The notes below the pieces were generated by a model. That model saw only the letters and a program-made list of their open reading frames with translations, did no database searches and was not told the origin of the DNA. DNA of 64,000 nucleotides from Burkholderia catarinensis (GTDB taxonomy: Bacteria; Pseudomonadota; Gammaproteobacteria; Burkholderiales; Burkholderiaceae): assembly GCF_001883705.2 (NCBI RefSeq), contig NZ_MDEQ02000016.1:62001-126000 (forward strand), read 5' to 3'. A program made the translations under genes and the position numbers. This document shows, piece after piece, positions 24,573 to 32,330 of this stretch (position 1 is its first letter; the number at the start of each line of letters is the position of its first letter).

Positions 24573-26355
24573 AGTCTATTCCAACCAGCCGGATCTGTTC
24601 GAGCCCGTGGATTTTGTCCAGGGCTTGAATGTCGTTGTGGCCGAAATCCGTCTGCCGGAAAACCGCAACAAGGACACTCACAACCTTGGTAAAACCACGC
24701 TCGGCAGGCTGCTTGATTTCGGCTTCCTGGCAAAGCGTGATCCCAAATTTTTTCTCTTCAAGCACCTCGAACTGTTTCAGACGTTCATCTTCTTCCTTGA
24801 GATTCAGTTGGAGGACGCTTCATTTGTGACGATCCGGCGCGGGGTCGAGGAAGCAACGAAGATCAGTTTCAAGCGTCATGAGGCGGGGCATCAGGACTTG
24901 TCTGGCTTGCAACTGGCGGACTGGGATCACCAGGATGTGCCCTTCGACCGGGCACGCGATTTGTTGGATGGACTGCTTGACTGGCGGGCGCTCAAGCCAT
25001 GGGGATTTCGCAAAGGCTTGGGCTATTTGCTGCGTTCTCAGGATGATTTCCGTGACGTGTTTCACTTGCGAAAATTCGCGGCAGCTCATTCGGACTGGAA
25101 GCCGTTCTTGGCGCACGTCCTCGGTTTTAATGCACAACTGATTGCGCTGCACTACCAGAAGGAAGACCAACTCGCTGAAAAGCAAGCAACTGCGCAGACC
25201 ATCAAGACCGAACTTGGTGGATCCATCGAGGACATCAGCAAGATAGAAGGCATCTTGCTGCTGAAACAGAAGGAGGCGGAAAAGAAGCAAAAGCTGCTCG
25301 ACGCCTTTGACTTCCGCGCGCAGGACAAGGATCGCACCAAGCAGTTGGTTGATGACGTCGACGAGCGCATCGCAGCGCTTAATGCACGACGCTATTCGCT
25401 CAATCAGAACCAAAAGAAAATCCTCGCCTCGCTGGAGGAGGATCAGATCCTGTTCAATCCGGACGAGGCCGAGCGCTTGTTCGCGGAGGCTGGCGTTCTC
25501 TTCAAGGGACAAATCAAGAAGGATTTCCAGCAGTTGATCGCATTTAACCGAGCGATCACGGATGAGCGCCGGGGGTATCTGCAGGAAGAGCACTCCGAAG
25601 TCGAAGCTGAACTGAAGCGTGTCAATGCCGATCTGAGTGCATTGGGTAAGAAGCGTTCGGAAATGTTGTCCTTTCTGAGCGATACGGATGTTTTCGGCAA
25701 GTACAAGCAAGTCTCGGGCGAGATGGTGACGCTGCGAGCCGACATCACTTCGTTGGAGCGACAGCGAGGCTTTCTCCATCGCCTGCAGGAACTGCGAACT
25801 GAGATTCGGGCCCTGACTGACGAACTCAGCCACTTGCAGACACAGATCGAAGCCGATGTTGAGAAGCAGAACTCGGATCAAAGTAGTCTCTTTTCGTCGA
25901 TCCGGCTGTTCTTCAGCGAGATCGTCGAGGAGGTCATCAGCCGAAAGGCGTTGCTGAGCGTATCGCCGAACCAACAAGGTCATCTGGAATTCAAGGCGGA
26001 AATTCTCGACGAATCCGGCAATGCAACCAGTGCGGACCTCGGTCATACCTATCGGAAGCTACTGTGCATCGCGTTTGATCTGGCCGTCCTGCGTGCGCAT
26101 CTGGACGACAAGTTCCCGCGTTTCGTCTATCACGATGGCGTGTTCGAGACGTTGGACGATCGGAAGAAGGAGAATCTGTTGACGGTGGTCCGACGGTACG
26201 CCGATCTCGGCCTGCAACCGATCATTACGCTGATCGACTCGGATCTGCCTGCGCGCGTCGGTGATGAAACGCCCGTGTTTGCTGCCGGCGAAATCGTCGT
26301 GACGTTGCATGACGAGGACGAAAAAGGGCGACTCTTTAAAATGAAGACTTGGTAG
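24559..26355 (+). CDS. DUF2326 coiled-coil ABC ATPase of the ABC-three-component system
   Basis: A 598-residue SMC/Rad50-like ATPase. The N-terminal nucleotide-binding part begins MKLSRVYSNQPDLFEPVDF and has a degenerate Walker A (DTHNLGKTTL, ~39-48). The middle, residues ~200-480, is rich in heptads and predicted to be coiled coil. The C-terminal part carries the LGHTYRKLLCIAFDLAVL signature region and a Walker-B-like VYHDGVFE. These are the DUF2326 hallmarks. The start at 24559 was chosen over 24547 because family members begin MKLS. It probably detects foreign DNA structures and licenses the nuclease-like partner; that mechanism is inferred. Confidence 0.85.
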   Translation: MKLSRVYSNQPDLFEPVDFVQGLNVVVAEIRLPENRNKDTHNLGKTTLGRLLDFGFLAKRDPKFFLFKHLELFQTFIFFLEIQLEDASFVTIRRGVEEATKISFKRHEAGHQDLSGLQLADWDHQDVPFDRARDLLDGLLDWRALKPWGFRKGLGYLLRSQDDFRDVFHLRKFAAAHSDWKPFLAHVLGFNAQLIALHYQKEDQLAEKQATAQTIKTELGGSIEDISKIEGILLLKQKEAEKKQKLLDAFDFRAQDKDRTKQLVDDVDERIAALNARRYSLNQNQKKILASLEEDQILFNPDEAERLFAEAGVLFKGQIKKDFQQLIAFNRAITDERRGYLQEEHSEVEAELKRVNADLSALGKKRSEMLSFLSDTDVFGKYKQVSGEMVTLRADITSLERQRGFLHRLQELRTEIRALTDELSHLQTQIEADVEKQNSDQSSLFSSIRLFFSEIVEEVISRKALLSVSPNQQGHLEFKAEILDESGNATSADLGHTYRKLLCIAFDLAVLRAHLDDKFPRFVYHDGVFETLDDRKKENLLTVVRRYADLGLQPIITLIDSDLPARVGDETPVFAAGEIVVTLHDEDEKGRLFKMKTW

Positions 26356-26615
26356 TAACTACGGCTTACGCTGGAGATACGAACGAGGATCGGTATGTAC
26401 CGGTCCGGAATACCGATGAGGACACCGCTCGCTTGTTAGCCGATCTGGCCGTTAGGGCCGCGTACGATGCACTAGAGAATCAGCCTGGTCTGATTGGCTG
26501 TGACAATTGGCCACGTAAAATTGATGATGTGTGGCGCCGGAACCGTTTCGGCGGCGGCCGCTGGGCCCGGCCGTAGTCATGCTATGTGTTTGAAGCATCT
26601 ACTCCTAACGCTGCC
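26356..26615. other. Post-operon region with a short open frame and a repeat
   Basis: A frame from TTG 26349 to 26576 could encode 75 residues (including EDTARLLADLAVRAAYDAL), but its end consists of dispersed repeat sequence and no family is recognised, so it is not called. The region holds parts A and B of repeat copy 3. Confidence 0.45.
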
Positions 26616-26635
26616 TCATGCGAGCGCCGACGCGC
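26478..26635 (+). repeat. Dispersed three-part repeat, copy 3
   Basis: Motif A is here a perfect palindrome, AATCAG-CCTGGT-CTGATT (26478-26495). Motif B is GGCCGCTGGGCCCGGCC (26556-26572) and motif C is CGCTGCCTCATGCGAGCGCC (26609-26628). The order A-B-C is the same as in copies 1 and 2 but on the plus strand. Confidence 0.5.
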
Positions 26636-26828
26636 TTCCGTCCTCCATACGCTTCGTCGGGGAGTGCTCGGCCTCATAGCGCTCGACCAGAATCGCCAGA
26701 ATCTCCAGTTCGTCACCCTGCGGCGTGCCTGGCGCCGGATCCAGATCGACGAGCGCTGATACCGCCTTCAGGGCGGCCTCGTAATCAGCCTCGGTTCGAA
26801 TCGGGTGAATGTCCGTCTTGTTGACCAT
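26616..26828 (-). pseudogene. Truncated HigA-type antitoxin
   Basis: The 70-residue product begins MVNKTDIHPIRTEADYEAAL and continues LVDLDPAPGTPQGDELEILA with ERYEAEHSP, matching the N-terminal domain of HigA antitoxins (COG5499-like). Full-length proteins continue into an XRE helix-turn-helix after a PxPxE(A/E)I block. Here the sequence diverges at KRMEDGSASALA and stops, where it runs into repeat copy 3. GGAGG lies nine bases upstream of the 26828 start. It may still be translated, but its DNA-binding half is missing and no toxin partner is adjacent. Confidence 0.65.
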
Positions 26829-26967
26829 TGCGATTCGCCTCCTTTCTCGTGCTTGCCCGTCGTGGACAAGCACGACTGACTACCGTGTATCAATCTGTTC
26901 CACGTCCGGCTGAAGCGTTGCGATGCCGGACGTGAACGCCTTTTGGCGGTGGCCTTTGGGCCAGCCG

Positions 26968-27288
26968 TCAGACCGAAACCGTGATACCTGCTGAATGCGA
27001 TTGCCCCGCAGGTCGCACGACGATTTCCACATGCTGGCCAAGCGATGCCAGCGTCCGCATCAACAGCTCCAACGAAACGTTCCGGAGCCTGTCGCGCTGC
27101 TCGGGGGTGACCACAGGCCGGGCCATTTCCGTGAGCGCCGCAGCCTCGTCTTCGGTCAGGCCGCGCGAGACGATCAGCGCATTGAGCTTCAGCACGAGCG
27201 TGGACTTGGCCGACAGTGCGCCGGCATCGTCGAAGTCCAGGTCGGCCGGCGGGTTGTCGGGGCGTTGACGTGAGTGGTTGCGATTCAT
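26968..27288 (-). CDS. HTH (XRE, HTH_37 type) protein paired with SymE
   Basis: A 106-residue paralogue of the HTH protein at 23042-23362. It shares LDFDDAGALSAKSTLVLKLN, VEIVVRPAG and a C-terminal GITVSV. The recognition-helix region (TEMARPVVTPEQRDRL) differs most, so DNA specificity may have diverged. Its start overlaps the symE stop (ATGA at 27285-27288), implying translational coupling with the toxin gene. It may repress the pair or act as a protein antitoxin beside the RNA mechanism known for SymE. Confidence 0.8.
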   Translation of the reverse strand: MNRNHSRQRPDNPPADLDFDDAGALSAKSTLVLKLNALIVSRGLTEDEAAALTEMARPVVTPEQRDRLRNVSLELLMRTLASLGQHVEIVVRPAGQSHSAGITVSV

Positions 27289-27626
27289 TGTGCGTCTCCC
27301 GTGATCACCGAGAACTGCGGCCGTTGCTGCCCCGTTGCACGAACGTCGTCGGGGCATCCGTCGTTCCCGAAATGATCGCCGCCCCCTTCTTCGATCGGCG
27401 TGATCACCAGCCGCTTGTGCGTCACCTCGATCTGCAAGCGCTGCTCGGGTTCGAAACCCGCCGCCTCGATCCACCGGCCGGACAGCTTCATCCACAGGTG
27501 AAGGACCGGTGGCGCCATGTCGGTGAGCCTGAGATGCGGAATGATGCGACGAGTTTGAATAGACGTTTGAGTGTCGACGAAACAATCTTGGAAACGAACC
27601 GGTGAGATATGATTCGCGTCAGCCAT
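27285..27626 (-). CDS. symE: SymE family toxin
   Basis: A 113-residue protein whose central block (HLRLTDMAPPVLHLWMKLSG, then RWIEAAGFEPEQRLQIEVTH) is the SpoVT/AbrB-like core of SymE. E. coli SymE is an SOS-induced toxin that condenses nucleoid DNA and is controlled by the antisense RNA SymR. AGGAG lies six bases before the 27626 start. An 11-base-pair hairpin sits 33-66 bases upstream (27659-27692) and could be part of RNA control. The gene is coupled to an HTH gene. The C-terminal ~30 residues are less conserved. Confidence 0.8.
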   Translation of the reverse strand: MADANHISPVRFQDCFVDTQTSIQTRRIIPHLRLTDMAPPVLHLWMKLSGRWIEAAGFEPEQRLQIEVTHKRLVITPIEEGGGDHFGNDGCPDDVRATGQQRPQFSVITGDAQ

Positions 27627-27658
27627 GGCTAACTCCTGGAGTGAGTTGGTTGTGGTCA

Positions 27659-27692
27659 GCGGCCCGCAGGTGCTCCTACATCTGCGGGCCGC
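27659..27692. promoter_or_regulatory. Strong hairpin upstream of symE
   Basis: GCGGCCCGCAG and its exact complement CTGCGGGCCGC are separated by 12 bases, 33 bases upstream of the symE start. It could form in the symE leader mRNA or terminate an antisense RNA. No T-run follows in either direction. Confidence 0.5.
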
Positions 27693-27907
27693 GCTCGTTT
27701 ACGCAGCGGATTTCGGTCTTCATCCCGTGACATGCTTAGCATATCGAAATGACCTGACCTTCCACGCGAAAACGTGCAACCACTCTAGCCGAGATTGGCC
27801 GATGTGAGGTGCTGGTTTGGTGCGTTTTCATCGACACTGGCCATCAGGCCGATGTCTTGCATGCTTGCTGCTCAACGATTCCCGGGCAATTGCGCTCGCT
27901 GGTCGCA

Positions 27908-28312
27908 TCATCGCTTCAATGCCGATATGTCAGAAAGCGTGTCGGCCGATTGCTTCGATTCGTCGGCCGCACGCCGCACGAGGATTTCATTCGCGCAGTA
28001 TCGGTAGCGTTCGAACTCACGCGCGAACGCCGCCGCATTTCCCGCCAGCGCGAGCGCTTCCATCGACGCACAGAGGCCCGATATCTCGTGCTCGCCGAGC
28101 ATCGCGAACGCGCCACGCATGCTGTGAATCTCGGTGCGCGCAGCCTTCAGGTCGGCGATTACGTCGACGTCGAGGTCGCTCACGAAAGTCATGACGTGCC
28201 GCTGGCCGTCGAAGGCCGGTTCGACGAGACGGAACACGGTCTTGCTGGTGAGCGGATCGACTGTCGACGCCTGCTGCTCGATGCGGCGCGTGTCGCGCCA
28301 GCGGCGCGCCAC
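27908..28312 (-). CDS. Small Hpt-domain-like protein, possibly a kinase remnant
   Basis: A 134-residue frame with a GTG start at 28312. The stretch EIHSMRGAFAMLGEHEI resembles the phosphotransfer (Hpt) helix, in which H is followed by a small/basic pattern and a glycine. The flanking helices (LCASMEALALAG) fit the four-helix bundle. In BvgS-like hybrid kinases such a domain is C-terminal, so this may be the surviving tail of a lost sensor kinase. No ribosome binding site is clear, and the start is uncertain. It is divergent from arsR, with about 100 bases between. Confidence 0.5.
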   Translation of the reverse strand: MARRWRDTRRIEQQASTVDPLTSKTVFRLVEPAFDGQRHVMTFVSDLDVDVIADLKAARTEIHSMRGAFAMLGEHEISGLCASMEALALAGNAAAFAREFERYRYCANEILVRRAADESKQSADTLSDISALKR

Positions 28313-28386
28313 GTCGCAGCGGATACCCGTCCGGCATCGAACGGCGGCGCTTCACGAACGGTCTCCCATCGAAGCCGCTTTTCAAA

Positions 28387-28412
28387 ATTCGATATTTCGA
28401 CTATTATCGAAT
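28387..28412. promoter_or_regulatory. ArsR-type operator overlapping the ars operon start
   Basis: ATTCGATA and its exact complement TATCGAAT, ten bases apart, end one base before the arsR start codon. The AT-rich inverted repeat in a GC-rich region fits an autoregulatory ArsR/SmtB operator. Confidence 0.65.
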
Positions 28413-28413
28413 A

Positions 28414-28749
28414 ATGGAAATGACCCAGACCATCGCCGCGCTGTCGGCACTCGCGCACGAATCCCGGCTCGCCGTGTTTCGCGCGCTGGTGCAGGCAGGG
28501 CCGTCGGGCTTGCCGGCCGGCCAGATTGCCACGCTGCTGGACGTGCCGCCGTCCTCGCTCTCGTTCCACTTGAAGGAACTGGCCCATGCGCAGCTCGTCA
28601 CGAGCCGGCAGGAAGGCCGCTTCGTTTTCTACTGCGCGAACTTCCCGACGATGAACGGCCTGCTGGCGTATCTCACGGAGAACTGCTGCGGCGGTCATCC
28701 GTGTTCGCCCGTGTCGGCCTGTTCGACGCCGGATTCGCGGCAATCGTGA
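28414..28749 (+). CDS. arsR: ArsR family metalloregulator of the arsenic operon
   Basis: A 111-residue winged-helix repressor. HTH: GLPAGQIATLLDVPPSSLSFHLKEL (~29-53), followed by the wing SRQEGRFVFY. A cysteine-rich tail (NCCGGHPCSPVSAC) at the C-terminus is the likely arsenite site, in contrast to the alpha-3 site of classical ArsR. The C-terminal Cys arrangement is seen in several proteobacterial ArsR subfamilies. It probably represses its own promoter through the inverted repeat at 28387 and is released by As(III). It heads an arsR-arsC-acr3-arsH operon. Confidence 0.9.
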   Translation: MEMTQTIAALSALAHESRLAVFRALVQAGPSGLPAGQIATLLDVPPSSLSFHLKELAHAQLVTSRQEGRFVFYCANFPTMNGLLAYLTENCCGGHPCSPVSACSTPDSRQS

Positions 28750-28771
28750 AGCGTATCCACGCTCTTCTCCC

Positions 28772-29266
28772 ATGACCACCCACGTCCTGATCCTCTGCAC
28801 CCACAACTCGGCACGCAGCGTGCTGGCCGAAGGCATGCTCAATCACTGGGCCGCGACGCTCGGCAAGGACGTGCGCGCGTACAGCGCCGGCAGCGCGCCG
28901 AGCGGCCGGCTCAATCCGTTCGCGCTGGAAGCACTGACGAACGCCGGCGTCGACGTCAGCGGCTATCGCAGCAAAAGCTGGGACGAATTCGTCGGCGCGG
29001 GCGCACCTGAAATGCGCATCGTCGTCACGGTATGCGACAGCGCGGCGGCGGAAACCTGCCCGTACTGGCCCGGCAGTCCCGTCAAAGTGCACTGGGGTTA
29101 CGCGGATCCGTCGAATGCGGCAGGCGGCGACGACGGCAAGCGGCTCGCCTTCGAACTCACGCGCCAGGCGATCGGGTACCGGATGCTGCAGTTGCTGGCG
29201 CTGCCCGTCGACAGCATGGACAACGCCGAACTCCAGGCGGCGCTCACCGGCATCTCGCGAAACTGA
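28772..29266 (+). CDS. arsC: Arsenate reductase, low-molecular-weight phosphatase type
   Basis: A 164-residue enzyme reducing arsenate to arsenite. The P-loop CTHNSARS (~9-16) with nucleophilic Cys is typical of the LMW-phosphatase-like ArsC family. Further family blocks are YSAGSAPSGRLNPFALE and VVTVCDSAAAETCPYW, whose cysteines may take part in the disulfide relay to thioredoxin or glutaredoxin. It lies 22 bases after arsR and 64 bases before acr3. Confidence 0.93.
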   Translation: MTTHVLILCTHNSARSVLAEGMLNHWAATLGKDVRAYSAGSAPSGRLNPFALEALTNAGVDVSGYRSKSWDEFVGAGAPEMRIVVTVCDSAAAETCPYWPGSPVKVHWGYADPSNAAGGDDGKRLAFELTRQAIGYRMLQLLALPVDSMDNAELQAALTGISRN

Positions 29267-29330
29267 GCACTCGCATGGCGGCGCGCCCGAGCCAGCATGC
29301 CGCCTGCGTCTTCAATACCGGCCCTGCCCC

Positions 29331-30401
29331 ATGAATACGTCGAACCTCATCCCGCCTCGAAAGGCCGTTGCCAAGCCCGCGATCAACTTCTTCGAACGCT
29401 ATCTGACCGTCTGGGTCGCGCTGTGCATCGTCGCCGGCATCGCGCTCGGTCAGGTGCTGCCCGGCCTGTTCCAGCAGATCGGCCGGATGGAATATGCACA
29501 GGTCAATCTGCCGGTCGGGCTGCTGATCTGGGTGATGATCATCCCGATGCTCGTCAAGGTCGATTTCGGTGCGCTGCATGAAGTGCGTCAGCATGTGAAA
29601 GGCATCGGCGTCACGCTCGTCGTGAACTGGCTCGTCAAGCCGTTCTCGATGGCGTTCCTCGGCTGGCTGTTCATCCGGCATCTGTTCGCGCCGATGCTGC
29701 CGGCGGACCAGCTCGACAGCTACATCGCCGGCCTGATCCTGCTGGCCGCCGCGCCGTGCACGGCAATGGTGTTCGTATGGAGCCGGCTGACCGGCGGCGA
29801 TCCGCTGTTCACGCTGTCGCAAGTCGCGCTGAACGACAGCATCATGGTGATCGCGTTCGCGCCGCTGGTCGGGCTGCTGCTCGGCATGTCGGCGATCACG
29901 GTGCCGTGGGCGACGCTGCTCACGTCGGTCGTGCTCTATATCGTCATTCCGGTGATCCTCGCGCAGCTCTGGCGCAAGCGGCTGCTCGCGAAGGGGCCGG
30001 CGGCGTTCGACGCCGCGATGGCGAAGATCGGCCCGTGGTCGATCGCCGCGCTGCTGGCCACGCTCGTGTTGCTGTTCGCGTTCCAGGGCGAAGCGATCCT
30101 CAGGCAGCCGCTGGTGATCGCGCTGCTCGCGGTGCCGATCCTGATCCAGGTGTTCTTCAATTCCGCGCTCGCTTACTGGCTCAATCGTGCCGTGGGCGAG
30201 AAACACAACGTCGCGTGCCCGTCGGCGCTGATCGGCGCATCCAATTTCTTCGAGCTGGCGGTCGCGGCCGCGATCAGCCTGTTCGGTTTCCATTCCGGCG
30301 CGGCACTGGCCACCGTCGTCGGTGTGCTGATCGAAGTGCCGGTCATGCTGCTGGTGGTGCGCATCGTGAACCGGTCCAAAGGCTGGTACGAACGGGCTTG
30401 A
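29331..30401 (+). CDS. acr3: Arsenite efflux permease, ACR3 family
   Basis: A 356-residue inner-membrane carrier with ten predicted transmembrane segments. It extrudes As(III)-OH using the proton gradient. ACR3 family markers include AAPCTAMVFVWS with the conserved cysteine (fourth segment) and SNFFELAVAAAI with the conserved glutamate (ninth segment). The start at 29331 was chosen because upstream extension only overlaps arsC. It is sometimes labelled ArsB in annotations, but it belongs to the ACR3 family, not to the classical ArsB family. Confidence 0.93.
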   Translation: MNTSNLIPPRKAVAKPAINFFERYLTVWVALCIVAGIALGQVLPGLFQQIGRMEYAQVNLPVGLLIWVMIIPMLVKVDFGALHEVRQHVKGIGVTLVVNWLVKPFSMAFLGWLFIRHLFAPMLPADQLDSYIAGLILLAAAPCTAMVFVWSRLTGGDPLFTLSQVALNDSIMVIAFAPLVGLLLGMSAITVPWATLLTSVVLYIVIPVILAQLWRKRLLAKGPAAFDAAMAKIGPWSIAALLATLVLLFAFQGEAILRQPLVIALLAVPILIQVFFNSALAYWLNRAVGEKHNVACPSALIGASNFFELAVAAAISLFGFHSGAALATVVGVLIEVPVMLLVVRIVNRSKGWYERA

Positions 30402-30485
30402 GCAAACAGGAAAACGCACACATGACCAACGTCGCACATCATCGCCGCCCGAACGGCGAACGAACCATCGACGCGGAGGGCGCGC

Positions 30486-31208
30486 ATGTCTGACCGCCTG
30501 AACGACCTCCCTCAACTCGACGCCGAATCGTTCCGCGTGCCGGACGCCAGCCAGTTGCGCCCGGCGTCGCCGTCGACCCATCCACCCCGGTTCCTGCTCC
30601 TGTACGGCTCGCTGCGCGAGCGTTCGTTCAGCCGGCTGCTGACCGAGGAAGCCGAGCGCCTGCTCACGGCGATGGGCGCCGAGGTGCGCGTGTTCAATCC
30701 GAGCGGCCTGCCGCTGCCCGACGATGCGCCGGAGAGCCATCCGAAGGTGGTCGAGTTGCGCGAGCTCGTGCAATGGTCGGAAGGCATGGTGTGGTGCTCG
30801 CCGGAACGGCATGGCGCGATGACCGGCATCATGAAATCACAGATCGACTGGATTCCGCTGTCGATGGGTGCGGTTCGCCCGACGCAGGGAAAAACGCTCG
30901 CGGTCATGCAGGTCAGCGGCGGCTCGCAATCGTTCAATGCGGTGAACCAGATGCGCGTGCTCGGGCGCTGGATGCGCATGCTGACCATTCCGAACCAGTC
31001 GTCGGTGGCCAAGGCGTTCGCGGAATTCGACGAAGCGGGGCGGATGAAGCCGTCGGCTTATTTCGATCGCGTGGTGGACGTGCTGGAAGAACTGGTCAAG
31101 TTCACGTTGTTGACGCGGGATATCGGGCCTTATCTGGTCGACCGGTATAGCGAGCGAAAGGAAAGCGCGGAAGAATTGTCGAAGCGCGTCAATCAACGCA
31201 GCATCTGA
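30486..31208 (+). CDS. arsH: ArsH NADPH-dependent FMN reductase
   Basis: A 240-residue flavodoxin-fold protein. The FMN phosphate-binding loop is YGSLRERSFSR (~40-50), and further conserved blocks are SPERHGAMTGIMKSQIDWIPL and SGGSQSFNAVNQMRVLGRWM. ArsH oxidises trivalent organoarsenicals and may relieve oxidative stress. It is the last gene of the ars operon, 84 bases after acr3. A short frame (30422-30493) in the gap has no recognisable product. The C-terminal tail (RYSERKESAEELSKRV) matches the family length. Confidence 0.93.
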   Translation: MSDRLNDLPQLDAESFRVPDASQLRPASPSTHPPRFLLLYGSLRERSFSRLLTEEAERLLTAMGAEVRVFNPSGLPLPDDAPESHPKVVELRELVQWSEGMVWCSPERHGAMTGIMKSQIDWIPLSMGAVRPTQGKTLAVMQVSGGSQSFNAVNQMRVLGRWMRMLTIPNQSSVAKAFAEFDEAGRMKPSAYFDRVVDVLEELVKFTLLTRDIGPYLVDRYSERKESAEELSKRVNQRSI

Positions 31209-31520
31209 CGTGCTTCGGCGCGGTGGCCCCGGCGGTCCGTGGTGAAGTGCCGGTCACTTGCACGGCGATCGCGCGCATACGCGACCGAGGATCGCGACTG
31301 ATCTGATTGCAACGTCGCTACCGTCGACGATCGACGCCACGCATCGCGGCCATGGCCGAATCGGATTTGGGACGGCGGCGATGATGCGGGTGTGCGTGCT
31401 CTTTCAAGCCGTGACGACCGTAGAGGGATGCGGCGTATGTCGATCCGCGAGCGGACCGGGCGCCGTATCGGCGCGCATGTGACGAAGCGGCGTTGCGCCG
31501 CTTTCCGTCCGCCGCCCGCG
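31209..31520. other. Intergenic region between convergent arsH and the TlpA-like gene
   Basis: About 310 bases with no supported gene. It ends with a perfect hairpin (AAGCGGCG-TTG-CGCCGCTT, 31485-31503), 18 bases after the stop of the minus-strand thioredoxin gene, which may terminate it. Confidence 0.55.
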
Positions 31521-32330
31521 TTACCGGCCGAAGCGTTGCGCGACGGCGTCCTTCAGTCGCGCGGCGGTCAGCTCGCCCATGTGCGACTCGACGAGTTCGC
31601 CTTTTGCATTGAAGAACAGCGTGGTCGGCAGCCCGCGCGAACCGTACGCATGCATCGCGTGCAGCGAAGGATCGAGCAGCACGTGATCGAAGCGCAGGCC
31701 CTGCTGTTCGAGGAACGCGCGTACGGCCTGCGCGTTTTCACCCTGGTTGAGCATCAGCACCGTGATGTCCGGAAGGTCGCGCTGCGCCTGTTCGAGGATC
31801 GGCATTTCCCGGCGGCACGGCGGGCACCACGTCGCCCACAGGTTCACGACGACCGGCTTGCCGGCGAAGCTCGCCGGCAGCACGGGCGTTGAATCGAGCG
31901 CTTCGAGCTGCATCGCGGCGAGCGGCGGCGCGGCATGCTGCAGCGTCGTCAGCGTGCCTTGCGCGATGCCCCACGCGCCGAGGCCCGCGACGATGCCGGC
32001 GAGCACCGGGCGACGCAGCGCGGGCAGCCGGCGCAGCCGCCAGCCGGCGAACACCAGTGCGGCCGCGACGCCGATGCGCCAGTCGAAGCCGCCGTCGCCG
32101 AGCGCGACGATCGAGCGCGGCGCGGCCGCATATTCCGGCCACCATTGCGCGACATAGCCGATACGCGCGGCGATCAACCCGAGCAGCAGCGCGTCGAGGA
32201 TCAGGCTCGATGCGGTCTTGTGGTGGCCGTCCGGCGGGCGGCGCTGGATGAAACGGGCAACGAGCCACGCCAGCAGCGCGGCGACGGCTACCGCGACGAC
32301 GCGGATCGAGAAGGGGCCAATGCTCAGCAT
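31521..32330 (-). CDS. Membrane protein with TlpA/ResA-type thioredoxin domain
   Basis: A 269-residue protein. The N-terminal ~130 residues hold four hydrophobic segments with RIGYVAQWWPEY and a charged loop resembling prolipoprotein diacylglyceryl transferase-type membrane regions. The C-terminal ~130 residues are a periplasmic TlpA-like thioredoxin with the active site WATWCPPCRRE (~168-178) and the cis-proline region GLPTTLFF. Such fusions supply reductant to periplasmic disulfides, for example during cytochrome c maturation. The start at 32330 (MLSIGPFSIRV) begins with a membrane segment. It is convergent with the ars operon. Confidence 0.82.
   Translation of the reverse strand: MLSIGPFSIRVVAVAVAALLAWLVARFIQRRPPDGHHKTASSLILDALLLGLIAARIGYVAQWWPEYAAAPRSIVALGDGGFDWRIGVAAALVFAGWRLRRLPALRRPVLAGIVAGLGAWGIAQGTLTTLQHAAPPLAAMQLEALDSTPVLPASFAGKPVVVNLWATWCPPCRREMPILEQAQRDLPDITVLMLNQGENAQAVRAFLEQQGLRFDHVLLDPSLHAMHAYGSRGLPTTLFFNAKGELVESHMGELTAARLKDAVAQRFGR

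Noticed and set aside
26349..26576. 75-codon frame from TTG after the DUF2326 gene
   Set aside because: Its C-terminal part is dispersed-repeat sequence, and no ribosome binding site or family was found.
27908..28312. Assigning the Hpt-like frame as a complete phosphorelay protein
   Set aside because: The Hpt motif is imperfect and the start is weak; kept only as a low-confidence, possibly truncated gene.
30422..30493. 23-codon frame between acr3 and arsH
   Set aside because: Too short and without family; overlaps arsH start region and is probably chance.
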